Assembly: GCA_030141605.1 (NCBI GenBank)
Contig: JAQGDQ010000584.1
Span: forward strand, 62,001 to 126,000
Origin: Tubiluchus corallicola
Lineage: Eukaryota; Priapulida; Priapulimorpha; Priapulimorphida; Tubiluchidae
DNA: 64,000 nt
Direction: 5' to 3'
The position numbers and the translations under genes are program-made. Each line of letters opens with the position of its first letter. Position 1 is the first letter of the stretch. The notes beneath the pieces are model-generated. The model saw only the letters and a list, made by a program, of their open reading frames with translations, ran no database searches and was not told the DNA's origin. Shown here in pieces: positions 1 through 12,200 of this stretch.

Positions 1-154
1 ATTTAGAACTACTTCAGTACATGTTTATTTGTATTAGAGAAAGTGCTAATACTCTTCTGGTTTTAATGCAGTTTCTGTATGGTCGTGCTGAGCATGAAGA
101 ATACGCGTCACTTTGAATGACAGCTTAGTACAAGCCTGTGCGTTTCTCAAGACA

Positions 155-250
155 ATGGGTAGAGCTGTGATTCTCGATGACGCTGTTCATAGCTTTTTAC
201 GATCTCTGGTCACTGGGAAGTTGTTGAAGTCTGGACTAATAATTGGCCAG
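155..250 (+). CDS. ODR4: ODR4 coding exon 1 (aa 1-32)
   Basis: Starts at the ATG of MGRAVILDDAV and ends GLIIGQ before donor GTGAAA. The MGR start and the GLIIGQ motif match the family N-terminus, which fixes the start codon. Phase 0 end. A 9-codon upstream ORF including its stop (94-120) lies just before it. A possible intron acceptor, ttttaatgcag, ends at 71, so the 5' UTR may itself be spliced. The promoter is outside the window or in its first bases. Confidence 0.93.
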
Positions 251-3200
251 GTGAAATGTAAATTCTAATAAATTTGCCAGTTTTATCAGTTTTTTGTCAA
301 TACCCGGAGTATTTTAGACATTGGATTTTTATTGTAAGTTTTTGGCACAGTAAGTGAAAAAACGTCCTTGTTAATCCAGAAAATCCATTTTCTAGCTAAA
401 TAACCTCCGTAGTCTCACAGTTGTGGCTGTGTTTTTTTAAGAAATTTAATATAATAGTAAGGAAAAATAATAAGATTTTTTAAGGAAGCAAGAAAATACC
501 AGTAGTCTCCTCGTACCTCTATATCATCGCGCAACTATGCCTCTACAAAGGATATATGATATTTCATGATACAAGAGTTTATTTGTCTGTCCTAATGAGA
601 AATTTCTGTTCATGTTTTCCATGATTTTCTTGTGGTTCTAAATGTCTGCAGCCCTTGGTAACACTGTAATTTTACTATGTGCTCCTAGGCCACTGCTGCA
701 AAGGATTACGTCCTTCATTTGGCCACCACCCCCAAGCAGGATGTCCAAGGCAGCGTTCCGAGCATCAACATTCCCGCCGACCTCTCCCCCACATCCGCCG
801 TGGGAGGTATGATTCCGACCGGCAGCAAGGACAGTAGAGGCAAAACGGAAGAGGCTGATCTGCTGGATGAGAAATGGATCAGTCAGCACGTCAAACAGGT
901 AAGAATATTTAGAGATGTGGCGGTCCTTGGTTCAAATCAAGACCTAGTCATAACCTTTTTTAGATTTTCTTCTCAGTTCAGTAATTCTGTGTTCATTTTA
1001 TCGTGCAGTAACAATATTTCTCATGGTTTATTTCTACTGAGTATTGTTTATGAAAATGTAACTAAAATTTGATAATGTGGCGGTTTCACAGCCAACTGGT
1101 CATGCGCATATATGCCTCACACTAGTGGCTTGTGGTTATTTGCTTTTAGTACTCTCTTTTAGGTGGTTTCACTCACCTTGTCGATTCTAGTTGTTTATCC
1201 CGTTGTCCCCCTGGGACACTACTGTCTGTTCAGTGGCTCATTTTAGAGCAAAAATATTGAGCTGGGCTCCAGTCTTGCCACAAATGTCAACATTGAGTAA
1301 TTGAACCACTGAATGCTGTATTTTAAATGAATTGTTTTTATGAAATACTAACTAAATGTATTTGCTGGCCCACGAGATATTCTCAAAAACGTATGGATGA
1401 TTTCAATCAGTTTTTGTGGCAAGATAACTTGTCCCTCAAGGGAGGCCTCGCTAAATTTTGACAAAATTCGATTGCTTAACAAGAGCTAATAGTTGATCAT
1501 TCAAATCACTGCAATCGTAAAATCAATAACCTTTTTGTTGAGCGCATGTCGTTCTCATGTCTACCTCTGCTTCGACCACCTCTGCCTTTGCGTGTAGCAT
1601 CTCACCTCGCTAAGTTCCTAACCGTATTCAAGAAACTGGAAAACCTAAAAAATAATCGATTTTTCAAGATGGGATCGTCCGTTTTTGTTTCTATACTGCG
1701 TACATTTTTCAGCTTGGTGTTTATAACTGTGTCAGAGGCCGATTATACAAATATCGTGTTTGCCGTTTCAGTGTTCGCCTATCATTTTTTATAATGGTGT
1801 ATTGCTCCTTGGTGATTTAGCTATTGAGTGGATTTTTCTACAAATCTTTGTTCACGTTTTTAACTAACACAGTGACAGTAGCAGCATACTGTAAGCCTCG
1901 CTTAACGACTCCCCGTTTAGCGATGTTTCATTTTAACGACACTGAATATTCAACACTTTTTTGTTGCTTAACGACATGTTTCATTTTAATCACGATTTTT
2001 TTACTTTGCTATCATCAGCTTTCACTATGCAGTGTTTAACACGAAATCCCTAGCAAGTCTAGCTAGATACTGGTATGAAACATAGGCGGTTTCAAGCAAA
2101 CAGAAAGAAATTAATCAGTACAAATATGAATAAAACTCATAAAACATTTAATTTATATGATTTGAGCAGCATTGATGCATTGATTTTTGGTTCTGGAACG
2201 TATCTCAGTTCATTTACGTTATTTTCCATGGAAGTTTTGGTTTCATTTAACGATGTTTCGCTTAACGTTGCATTTTGCTGGAACACTTTAGCGTCATCAA
2301 GCAAGAACTTACTGTATTATCACAACTCCTACCGTCTGGCAGTAATTGTTGGTACAGTTTCTTTTCTATCGATAATTAAGTGTGATATGTTTAACTAGTA
2401 TATACAACGGCGTATGATCGTTTATTTGAGATGATCGTAGAGATAAATTGACCATAATAAAAAGTTATGATCAACTTATCTTTTATTCTTTATGGTTTTC
2501 TGCTAGACTTGTATAAAAATTCTCTTTTGCTCAAATGCCATGATAAATGAATACTACTGGAAACAAGATGGCACACAGTTTCATGTACAATATCTAGTGA
2601 AAGGGCCTACAATGAACGTAATACAAATAAGAAATAATGCACAAGAAAAGCCTCAAACACTGTTCACCTATATACGAATGTAAATGTGTTGCGGGCATTC
2701 AAAAAGCAGGGCTTGTTAGATTGTCCCACACAGTGAAAAAAAAGTAATGGAAATAATCTGAAAATTTAAAGTGAATCATGTGATAAAAAAACATTAGTGC
2801 TTAAAATGGAATGATGTAATGAATGAAGCTCATATATGAGATGTTATAAAAGATAGAAAGACTTGAGTCTTTATAGGATTGAATCTTTTCCGAATTTGCC
2901 TTTTCACATTTCCCGCAATTGACAATCATCGTGAAAAGGTCAAAGGTTAAGTGTAGCAGACAACTCATTTGTTTACATTTGACAATGCCTCACAGCCCAA
3001 GCTATTGTAATAGTAACAGTTTTAACAGCTAGCTAGAACCTTGAATAGTTCATATAGTTCATTTTTTCTCGTTCGCAAGCAAGATCCTGCTAGTAAATCA
3101 CTCTCTGCACAGACTAGTTAAGTAAAGTCCAGGCAAAACAAATGGAGCTGCTGAGCTGATGCAGCAGACGAGTTTGCTTTATCCACATGCCACGTGACAG

Positions 3201-6200
3201 TTGTAGTTAAGACGCGTTGCTGCAATATGCTTAACCTTTGACCTGCATCTAACTTATACCAATTTGAGAAAATTGGTCCCCAGGCTGTGACGTGCTGTAC
3301 AAGGCACCCAATAATTAACTTTCAATCTGCTCTAAGCGGCCTTTCAGTTTGTCATCTGTTTGACCTACGTTTTATCTACTTGTCTTTTCAGAAAAATGAC
3401 CGGTTACCATGAACCACATGCTAATAGATACCCGAGTAAAATCTGTCCACGTCAGATACATTAACGCCTTGGTTATGTTAATAGACTCTTGCAGTTTTGT
3501 TCACGCTCTTCTATGAGTTTCAGTTTCTTTAATCAAATCCTGCTTTTTGCTGCCATAACTTACATTACTAGTGCAAAACCTAAAATACAGGACTGCCATT
3601 TAATTTTTGTTTTTAGCCAGGATCAAGGTGCAGGACAATATCATTTTTGAAGTGTCTTCCAGAAGTCCCCTTATTTATTGTATTGTGTGTGTGTGTGTGC
3701 ACAACAGAAGTGTGAAAAAGCCTTATTAAACAGTTTTAGCTCATTTAATCCATTATTTATTCTGTGTAGTTTGATCAGAGGTACAATAAATATGTATTAT
3801 AAAAAAAGTATAATGTTTTGTTAATATCGTGTGTAACACAGCTTGTAAGTTATTTATACCGTTTTGTTGTAGAGTCGATAGACAATGGTGACTGTGATCG
3901 GAGAATTTCTGTTTCGTGTGTTGCAGGTAACTAGGATGCTGCCGGGAGGGCTGGACGTTCTTGGAATATTCGTTGCTGCTCCCCCTGATACAATGCAGTC
4001 GCTGCAACCCAGGTTTCGCCAGGTAAATTTGTTTAGACGTAATTTATTGAAAATGTAACATATGGATAGGTTTGAAACAGACAGTTTTACAACTGATATA
4101 TGTTCTCCCCTAGTGGGAGTGAAATGGTGTACAGACGCAGAACAATGGTGACTACAATGTACGAAAAATGTCGCCTTAATTATGAACATTACCATACAAG
4201 GAGAGTAAAGTACAGTCATACCTCCATTTTCAAACGTCTTCGTACTCGTACAAATTGGTTTTCGACTAGAAAATTCGAGCTGAAATTGTCTCCGCTCTCG
4301 ACCAGAATTTCGGTAGTCGACCAACCGCCAGCACGTGATGTGAACGCATGCGCAGCGAGCCGAGTGTAACTGACTGCGTCCAAGAGTAGTCACACGTGTT
4401 TCTGCTCTTGCTTACGTATACCATCACACTGCTACCAACACGTAAGGTTTTTCATGCAGGAATAATTATGTTTTTCTTTCTAAGGAATTCTATTATGTTT
4501 TTCTTATCAATAATATCACATCTACTGTTTAAATAAGCATTTTTGCATTATTATATTTTGTTTTAGTAATACTTTTCCGTTCATTTAGTGTTTGAGAACG
4601 GATTATTTGCTTTTACATTATTTCTTATGGAAATAAATGATTCGGTTCTCAACCAAATCGGTTTTCAAACACTTTTTAGGAACGAATTATGGTCGAAAAC
4701 AGAGGTATGACTGTAGTTAATACTATTTAAAGCGCTTAGTGTTTGAAATAAAAGACTGCTCTAAAACAAAAATTTGAGTGTTCACAGAATTATCTAGGGT
4801 ATGGTTCCCATGCAGGAAGTTCATTTGTTGCAAGACTGATATTGAAAGCTGACAAAAGACTGCAGAGATTTTTAAATAAGTCGTGTCTGGCCTGGCGGTA
4901 AAAAGGGCAGCTAACTAAGTAATGACCGACTGTTTCATAAGCAGAACCAGAAAAACTCGAGAACGGTCAGATTAAAAACAAACGTGATTTCCAAATTTAT
5001 CATAACCACTTTTTTCTTACGACATTTATATCTTCTTTATCATTTTGCAATGGATTTTCCTGCCAGGTAAATTACTATGCAGTATACTAACTGTTTTCTT
5101 CCTTATTTGTAAAATACCTGCCGGAACATCGAATTTGATTTCTAATCACAATGATGACTGATTCTTACGTTTAAATAACGAATGTTTGTGCGCATGTGGT
5201 ATTTGTGAATTTGACGTGTTGTGCTGTAATGCACTGATCAGATCTGTGCTTTGGGACTGCTCATATGGCTGGGTGTTAGTGATTAGCAAATGCTGCCTTT
5301 AGCAGATTTTCAGTAAAATCAGATTAAAAACAAACATCACGATTTCCAAATTTACTGACTCACTGCTTAGCGACATTTCGTTTTAATGACGTTTTATCAT
5401 TTGACACCTGTTTTTGCTTAACGTCACATATTTCGTTTTAACGACGATTTTTTTCCTTACGTTAAACACGAAAATCTTATGTGCTGCACTTGCATTCTGT
5501 CAAGAAGCCCACCATTAAACCCTGATCACCATAGCACAACTAAACCAGCAGCAGACAATCAGGTACAGCTATAGGCAGACCACGATCATTCATTGCTTTC
5601 CCACCTTTAGATAAAATTCTTCTTGATAAACCCAGAGTTTTGCTGATAAAACTCTCTCCTGTTACATAATTAATTGGCTGCCACAAACACAACACTGGTA
5701 ATCTATACTCTTATATTAATATTCTTGGTACATATATATATTTATTTATATATAAGATTCGAGGCTACAGCCCGGACGAGGGCACCATTTGCGGCGATCT
5801 ATATATCAAACGAAAGGTCTCCATCTAGTGTCGTGCCATTGATGGTTTATTTTTCGAATATTAGTAATATTTTTATTAAAGAAACATTGTAGAACCATAA
5901 GCATTAAACCATATAAAGTGTTTAATTTATGAGCCAAACGTTATTGATTTTCTCCTGCAAGATAACTGAACCTTTTAAGGTAGCCACTCTGCAGCAACTG
6001 AACGTTTTCACATAGCTAAGCACAATTAATTTTTGCTCCTGGAACGCAACTAAATGCTTTTACAATGTTTCTTATCGAAAACAATATTTCATTTAGTGAC
6101 ATTTCGCTTTAGCATCGTCAAACCAGGACTTGGTGTTCATCACGACCGCTTTTTTCTGCTTACATCTTTTTTTGCTGAGTTTCTTTATGATTTTCCAATG

Positions 6201-9200
6201 AATTTTCCTGCCTTGCTGTTCAGGCACTTTGTCTATGGTTTATCCTACCACAGTAAAGTGTTGATAGCATATAAATACTCATTGAGCACAAAATTTGTGT
6301 TAAGATTGAGGAAACATCTCAGTGGTCACTGTTCTTTGTTTGACTGCAAGATTAAGCAACACTAGCTTTGTTTAGCATGTGATGGATAGCTGCTGGGAGA
6401 ACAGTTTATGGACAGTTTTGTCTGACATAAACCCCAGCTGTTTAAATCCTAAAGTGCGTTTGGAAGTTTTGTAAATGTCTGGATTTGGCGGAGTTATTAC
6501 AGCAAAATCAGTATCATAAAGGGTTGTTCCTCAAGATGACATCGTTCCTATCCTGCCACATGCGCTAGGTTGCTGCTAGCAAAGTGTATAGAAAACTTGT
6601 GTGAAATATCCAAGAGAGATTTCTTCTTCTTCTTCAAAGTCTCATTCCGTCTATTGTAGGCATCGAGGCATTAAAATTTATTAGAGTTCCACCCACTCCT
6701 ATCTGCAGCTAACAGCGTAAGTTCTTCTACTCCTAACGATAGATGTGGTTGAAATTGTTGAACATCTTTATTTATTTTAGCTAGCTAAGTTGTTTTTGGC
6801 TTGCCAGGTGGTTTATGCAATAGTTTTATGGCTTTCATTAAGGTGATTCTTACTGGTACGTCACTTGGTAATTTTCAAAGGTGTCCTAGCCATCTTAATC
6901 TTCGGTTTTTGTCTTTTGAACTTCAAGGAATTTCTTTCCTTCTAGTGAATAAATCTTCATTTTTGGTTATGTATGGCCATCTTATCTTTAAAACTTTCCT
7001 TAGAAGACCTCTTATGAAATGTGTCAATCTGCTTTTCTTGAGTAATCGTTAAACCCCAAGCTTTACTGTTGTACATGAATTTGCTGGTAACGTAAGCATT
7101 AAATAATCGAAGTCTTATGTTAAGACTTTATTTCTTACTGGTTAATACATTCTTGTGTTGAAGAAACGCATGCATTGCTTGTTGCTTTTAATATCTTCAG
7201 TATTTAGAAGACCATATAAGCATTAAATAATCGAAGTCTTACGTAAAGACCTAATTTCTTGCTAGTTAATACATTCTCGTGTTGAAGAAACACATGCATT
7301 GCTTTTTGCTTTCTACTTTAAATATCTTCAGTATTTAGAATAGCGTATAAGCATTAAATAATCGAAGTCTTATGTTAAGACCTAATTTCTTGCTAGTTAA
7401 TACATTCTTGTGCTGAAGTAAAGCATGCATTGCTTTTTGCTTTCTTCTTTTAATATCTTCAGTGTTTAGAAGAGTGTCCATAGAGAGACTTAAGAACATA
7501 AAATGTTTGCGAAGGAATGTTTTTGTTGATCAAAATTCCACAAAAAATGGCGAACAACTATGGTATAATGAATTTTGTTTTGCCTTGAATATAAAATCGA
7601 GAGTTCCAATATTTTTATGGTTAAATCCGCCTTGTCACGCCTGCAATAAACATTCTTATTCTATAGGTAATTTTTGCCATTTCAAGACTACTAAGTAAAC
7701 ATCGGATGTCTGTAGCCGCAGCTGATGAGCCCACACATAGGTTAGTGTTGCAGGTGTGTAGCGCATCGGGCCGGCACTCGTGTAGGAGTTTTGATGTGAG
7801 CGATCCCACGGTGAGTGCAAGCTCCCTCTGTTAGTGTGTACGAAAACTCAGTGGGTGATATTAAAAATTTCATGTCATCTCGAATATTTATGTATAACTT
7901 ATATTATAATAATGATTAGTTAGTTAAAGGACAAGAAAAGGGGTACTTGAAGTAGGTTTCAGAAAAATCGCCTTAAAAATTATTTTATAGCAGTTTTATG
8001 TGTATATCGTACTCGTGTTAAAAGGATTTTTTGTTTGTTTTCATTTTAAATCTCCGTTGGCATCATATATGCAAATGTAAATCAGGGGATGAAAAGGCAA
8101 TTTTAAAGGCCAAAAAACTTTCCATACAAAGTTTTCTACTTAGCATTTCGCTTACTTACTTGAATGACTTACGTAACTAGAAATAAAAATTTAAAATATT
8201 TGTGCCAATTGATAAAATTTCACTGGCTTACCCTCCAGGGGGCGATACTCACTAACCCAAAATGTATTTGTAATCTTATTGACAAGATGCAGTAATTTAA
8301 AATTTTAATTAGTTAGCAACGTGTGCGCTACGAATGCTCTGATTACTTTTTCAAACTTTACACAATGTTGCCTGAACTTGTTTCAAATGACTTATGGTCA
8401 AAATGGCTGTGCCAAACGGTCATCGTGGGACTTTAAATTTACAAGTTTATACAGCGTTTTTGCCAACGTAATCTCTGTATTCAAAAACACAGTATGTAAG
8501 TAGTACAAAATTTCAAGAAGAATTTTTTGAGCTTTGTGTAAGTGGAGGGTTTTCTTGCTCTTTATACAACTACAGTCTTGTTGTATAGTGCTTTCTTTGT
8601 AAGAAATGGTGTCTCGCTTTAAGTCAGAAACATTGCTGTCTTTTGCAACTGACCGAATGTTCTCTCCGAAGGCTTGACTTTTCCTTTAATCAGTAATGCG
8701 GACAATTATGGCACCATATTTAACAGAATGATACAAAATCAAATCTTATAATGATTATAATTTTAATTTCAAGAATATTTTGGTGATGGGATGAACACAC
8801 AGTTATTGAAATTTCAAAACTTAACTTTGATGAAAGGAAAAAATGCAAAAAAGGAAACACTGAACCTAGGTTTGAACCACAAGCCTTTTTATTGCAATAT
8901 TTCCAAGTGTTGGTCTACTCTAGCTAGAGTAATTTATTAGTCCGTCACAAGACATTTATTAGCTTGTCACAAGACATGCAAAGCCAAACTCAAGCGTCTG
9001 GTTCTAAGGGTTGGAAAACAAATTAAAACATCTAGTCAGAGCCATTCATGGGTTCTAATTCCGAAAATAAGAACTGATCTTATGATTTCCCTTGCTTATC
9101 AGGATCCTGTATTGTGAAACAATTTACCATTTAACTTCAAAGAAATTATGATATTTTTGGCTTTAAAAATGTAGACAAAAATAATCATGATATATCTCTA

Positions 9201-12200
9201 TTTTAGCTTAAAGGACAAGAAAAGGGGTAGCTGAAGTAGGTTCCAGAAAAATCGCCTTAAAAATTATATTACTTTACAGCATTTTATGCATATATTGAAA
9301 TCGTGTTAGAATGAATTCTTGTTTGTTTTCATTTTAAATTTCCCAGAATACAGAATTATTACTGCGCTTAATCGCAAGGGTTGATTAGTCTAGTGACCGT
9401 TGTGTTGGACTTGTAAACCAAAGTTCTCTGGTTCAAGTCTGGGTTCATGCTGACTTTTTCGCACAAGCTGGGAGCCAAGTCTGTTTTCAAAATTTAAATA
9501 ATTTTCTAAAGTACTTTCGGAAATATCTTCTCTAGTGCGATGCCAAACCAGCGGATCTAAAGTTCCAGTCAATTTCCAGTAAGTGGCATCAGATCAATAC
9601 AAAACTGAGCGTCGACTGGCGGGTGCCGATTACCATAGAAACGCTAGCAACTAGCTTGATGAAGCAGCTGCAGGTTAGTGTGTGAGTCTAGACTGTCAGT
9701 CACACTTCGAAGAGTGTGTCTAGACTGTCAATCACACTTCGAAGAATGTGTCTAGACTGTCAGTCACACTTCGAAGAGTGTGTCTAGACTGTCAGTCACA
9801 CTTCGAAGAGTGTGTCTAGACTGTCAGTCACACTTCGAAGAGTGACTAGACTGTCTTGCAAAGATGTCAAATAAAACAGCACAAAGTAATTTAATACTCC
9901 GCACAGGCTGTCATTCTCTTTGAGTGTCATTCGACAGCTGAAGGAGAAATGAATACTGCGTCTAGACTAGACTGTCAGTGCCAGTGTTCGCTTGAAGTTA
10001 CTTCTTAAAAAAAGCTGTTTAGAACTTCTAAACCGTTGACCAAGTTCTCACATGTTATTTTAATGCTTTGTTAGAGTTTTTAGACTTTAGCAGATGGTGA
10101 ACTACACACCCACATGCACGCAGACACACACATGCTCACACAGACACAACTGATGATGTCACAACTGAACTTAAGTTTCAACAACAAAAATATTCCACGA
10201 GCGTGTTGCACGTGTTTGCGAAAGCTCTCGCACGTGTGCACTACATCACAACTGAACCGAGAAGCACTACACCTTTTTTGTGCACGGCAATGTCATGCAA
10301 TGTTATTTAAACTTGTTTCAAATGACCTACTATTAAAATGGCTGTGTCTTATGGTCGTCGCAGGAGTTTAAATTTTCCAATTTTATACAGTGTTACTGCC
10401 AATGCAAGCCCTGCACGCAAAAAGACAGCATATAAGTGGGGTAAAACTTCAAACGTTAAGCTTTATGTAAGTAAAGGGTTTTCTTGTGTTTTAGTTAAAA
10501 ATGACTGTTTTGTTTATTTTGGTAAAATTCACGTTTTCAAGTGGCGAACCAAAAATTACGCATTTCAACCGAATTCTGGAATATATCTTATTGATCAGAT
10601 TCAAATTTTTTGTATCAAATTTTTCTTATATAAAAATTTGTCGATCTACAAAATTCTTTATTGGGTTTTTTAGGCTGGTTTACACCCATTTTGCATAGAC
10701 ATTTGGAATTCTCTAGCTCTTTTTGACGGCGCGTTACGAGACGACGACGAGAATTTAAGTGAAAGCGCTGCACCAGAGAGCAGCAGGGGTAAAAAAAGTC
10801 GAAGTCGCCTTGCGGAATCACTCGTCTTTGAAGTCGATTTGTACTCACAGACCGTAAGTTTGTTGCGAGTAGTTGTAAATGTTTAGTAATGGACGTTGGT
10901 CAGTAATCGGTTAGAGTCTGGTGTTGTCATGACATTGCTCTGACCAATAATGAAGAAGCAGGAGTAAAAAAGGCGAAGTTGTCTTGCGGAATCACTCGTC
11001 TTTGAAGTCGATCTGTACTCACACACCATAAGTTTGTTGTGAGTAGTTGTAAATGTTTAGTTATGGACGTGAGTCAGTAATTGGTCACAGTCTAGCATTG
11101 TCATAATGAAAGGGCTCTGTCCAATGATAGCTTTTGTTACAGTGTGTCTGCTGTTGACCGGACATATTGATGTAGAAATAATACATAGTGACTTTTGAGA
11201 AGCTAGTATTTACTGTCAACTGACTGCAGTGTCTACAGAGACTTTTGAGAAGCTAGTATTTACTGTCAAGTAACTGCAGTGTGTACAGTGACTTTTGAGA
11301 AGCTCAGTATTTACTGTCAAGTAACTGCAGTGTGTATAGTGACTTTTGAGAAGCTAGTATTTACTGTCAACTGACTGCAGTGTCTACAGAGACTTTTGAG
11401 AAGCTAGTATTTACTGTCAAGTAACTGCAGTGTGTACAGTGACTTTTGAGAAGCTCAGTATTTACTGTCAAGTAACTGCAGTGTGTATAGTGACTTTTGA
11501 GAAGCTCAGTATTTACTCTCAAGTAACTGCAGTGTGTACAGTGACTTTTGAGAAGCTCAGTATTTACTGTCAAGTAACTGCAGTGTGTATAGTGACTTTT
11601 GAGAAGCTAGTATTTACTGTCAAGTAACTGCAGTGTGTACAGTGATTTTTGAGAAGCTCAGTATTTACTGTCAAGTAACTGCAGTGTGTATAGTGACTTT
11701 TGAGAAGCTAGTATTTACTGTCAACTGACTGCAGTGTCTACAGAGACTTTTTGAGAAGCCCAGTATTTACTGTCAGCCCATCGAGTGATACTGTTCTCTT
11801 GTTTTTCAGATGGAAGGCAAAAAGATGACGAAGCCATTAGTGTGCGAGTGCGGTGCCATGCTTAGTATACGTGGCAATGTGCACGGCAGAGCATATGTGC
11901 ACAGTAAAGCTAGTGTGAAAGAAGCTGTTAAGGTGATGCGGCAGTTTTCATTTAAGAAATTTCTAGTGCCATCTAGTGTACAGTTTAATAAGTAAAACTC
12001 CTTGGATTGTTATTCATAATCGAAGAGTTATTCGTAAAGCAATTTTATAGTTTGTTAGTAAGTTTTGTAATCTGTACTGCCATCTATTGTACAGTTTAGA
12101 AAATGAAACACATGGCTGGTTTAATCAGAGTTGGTCATAATGCAGGTTTTTACTTTGTTATTAAAAGTAAGTAATCCATAGTGTCATCTAGTGTACAGTT

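Noticed and set aside
3854-4393. 179-aa minus frame and 89-aa plus frame
   Set aside because: Run across ODR4 exon 3 on the wrong strand and through a MITE.
6801-7052. 83-aa plus-strand open frame
   Set aside because: Antisense of a LINE relic whose minus-strand reading shows the RLRWLGH motif.
9683-9853. Possible CRISPR-like array (regular short repeats)
   Set aside because: No spacers: units are contiguous, and the sequence is eukaryotic. The same applies to the other arrays in the window.
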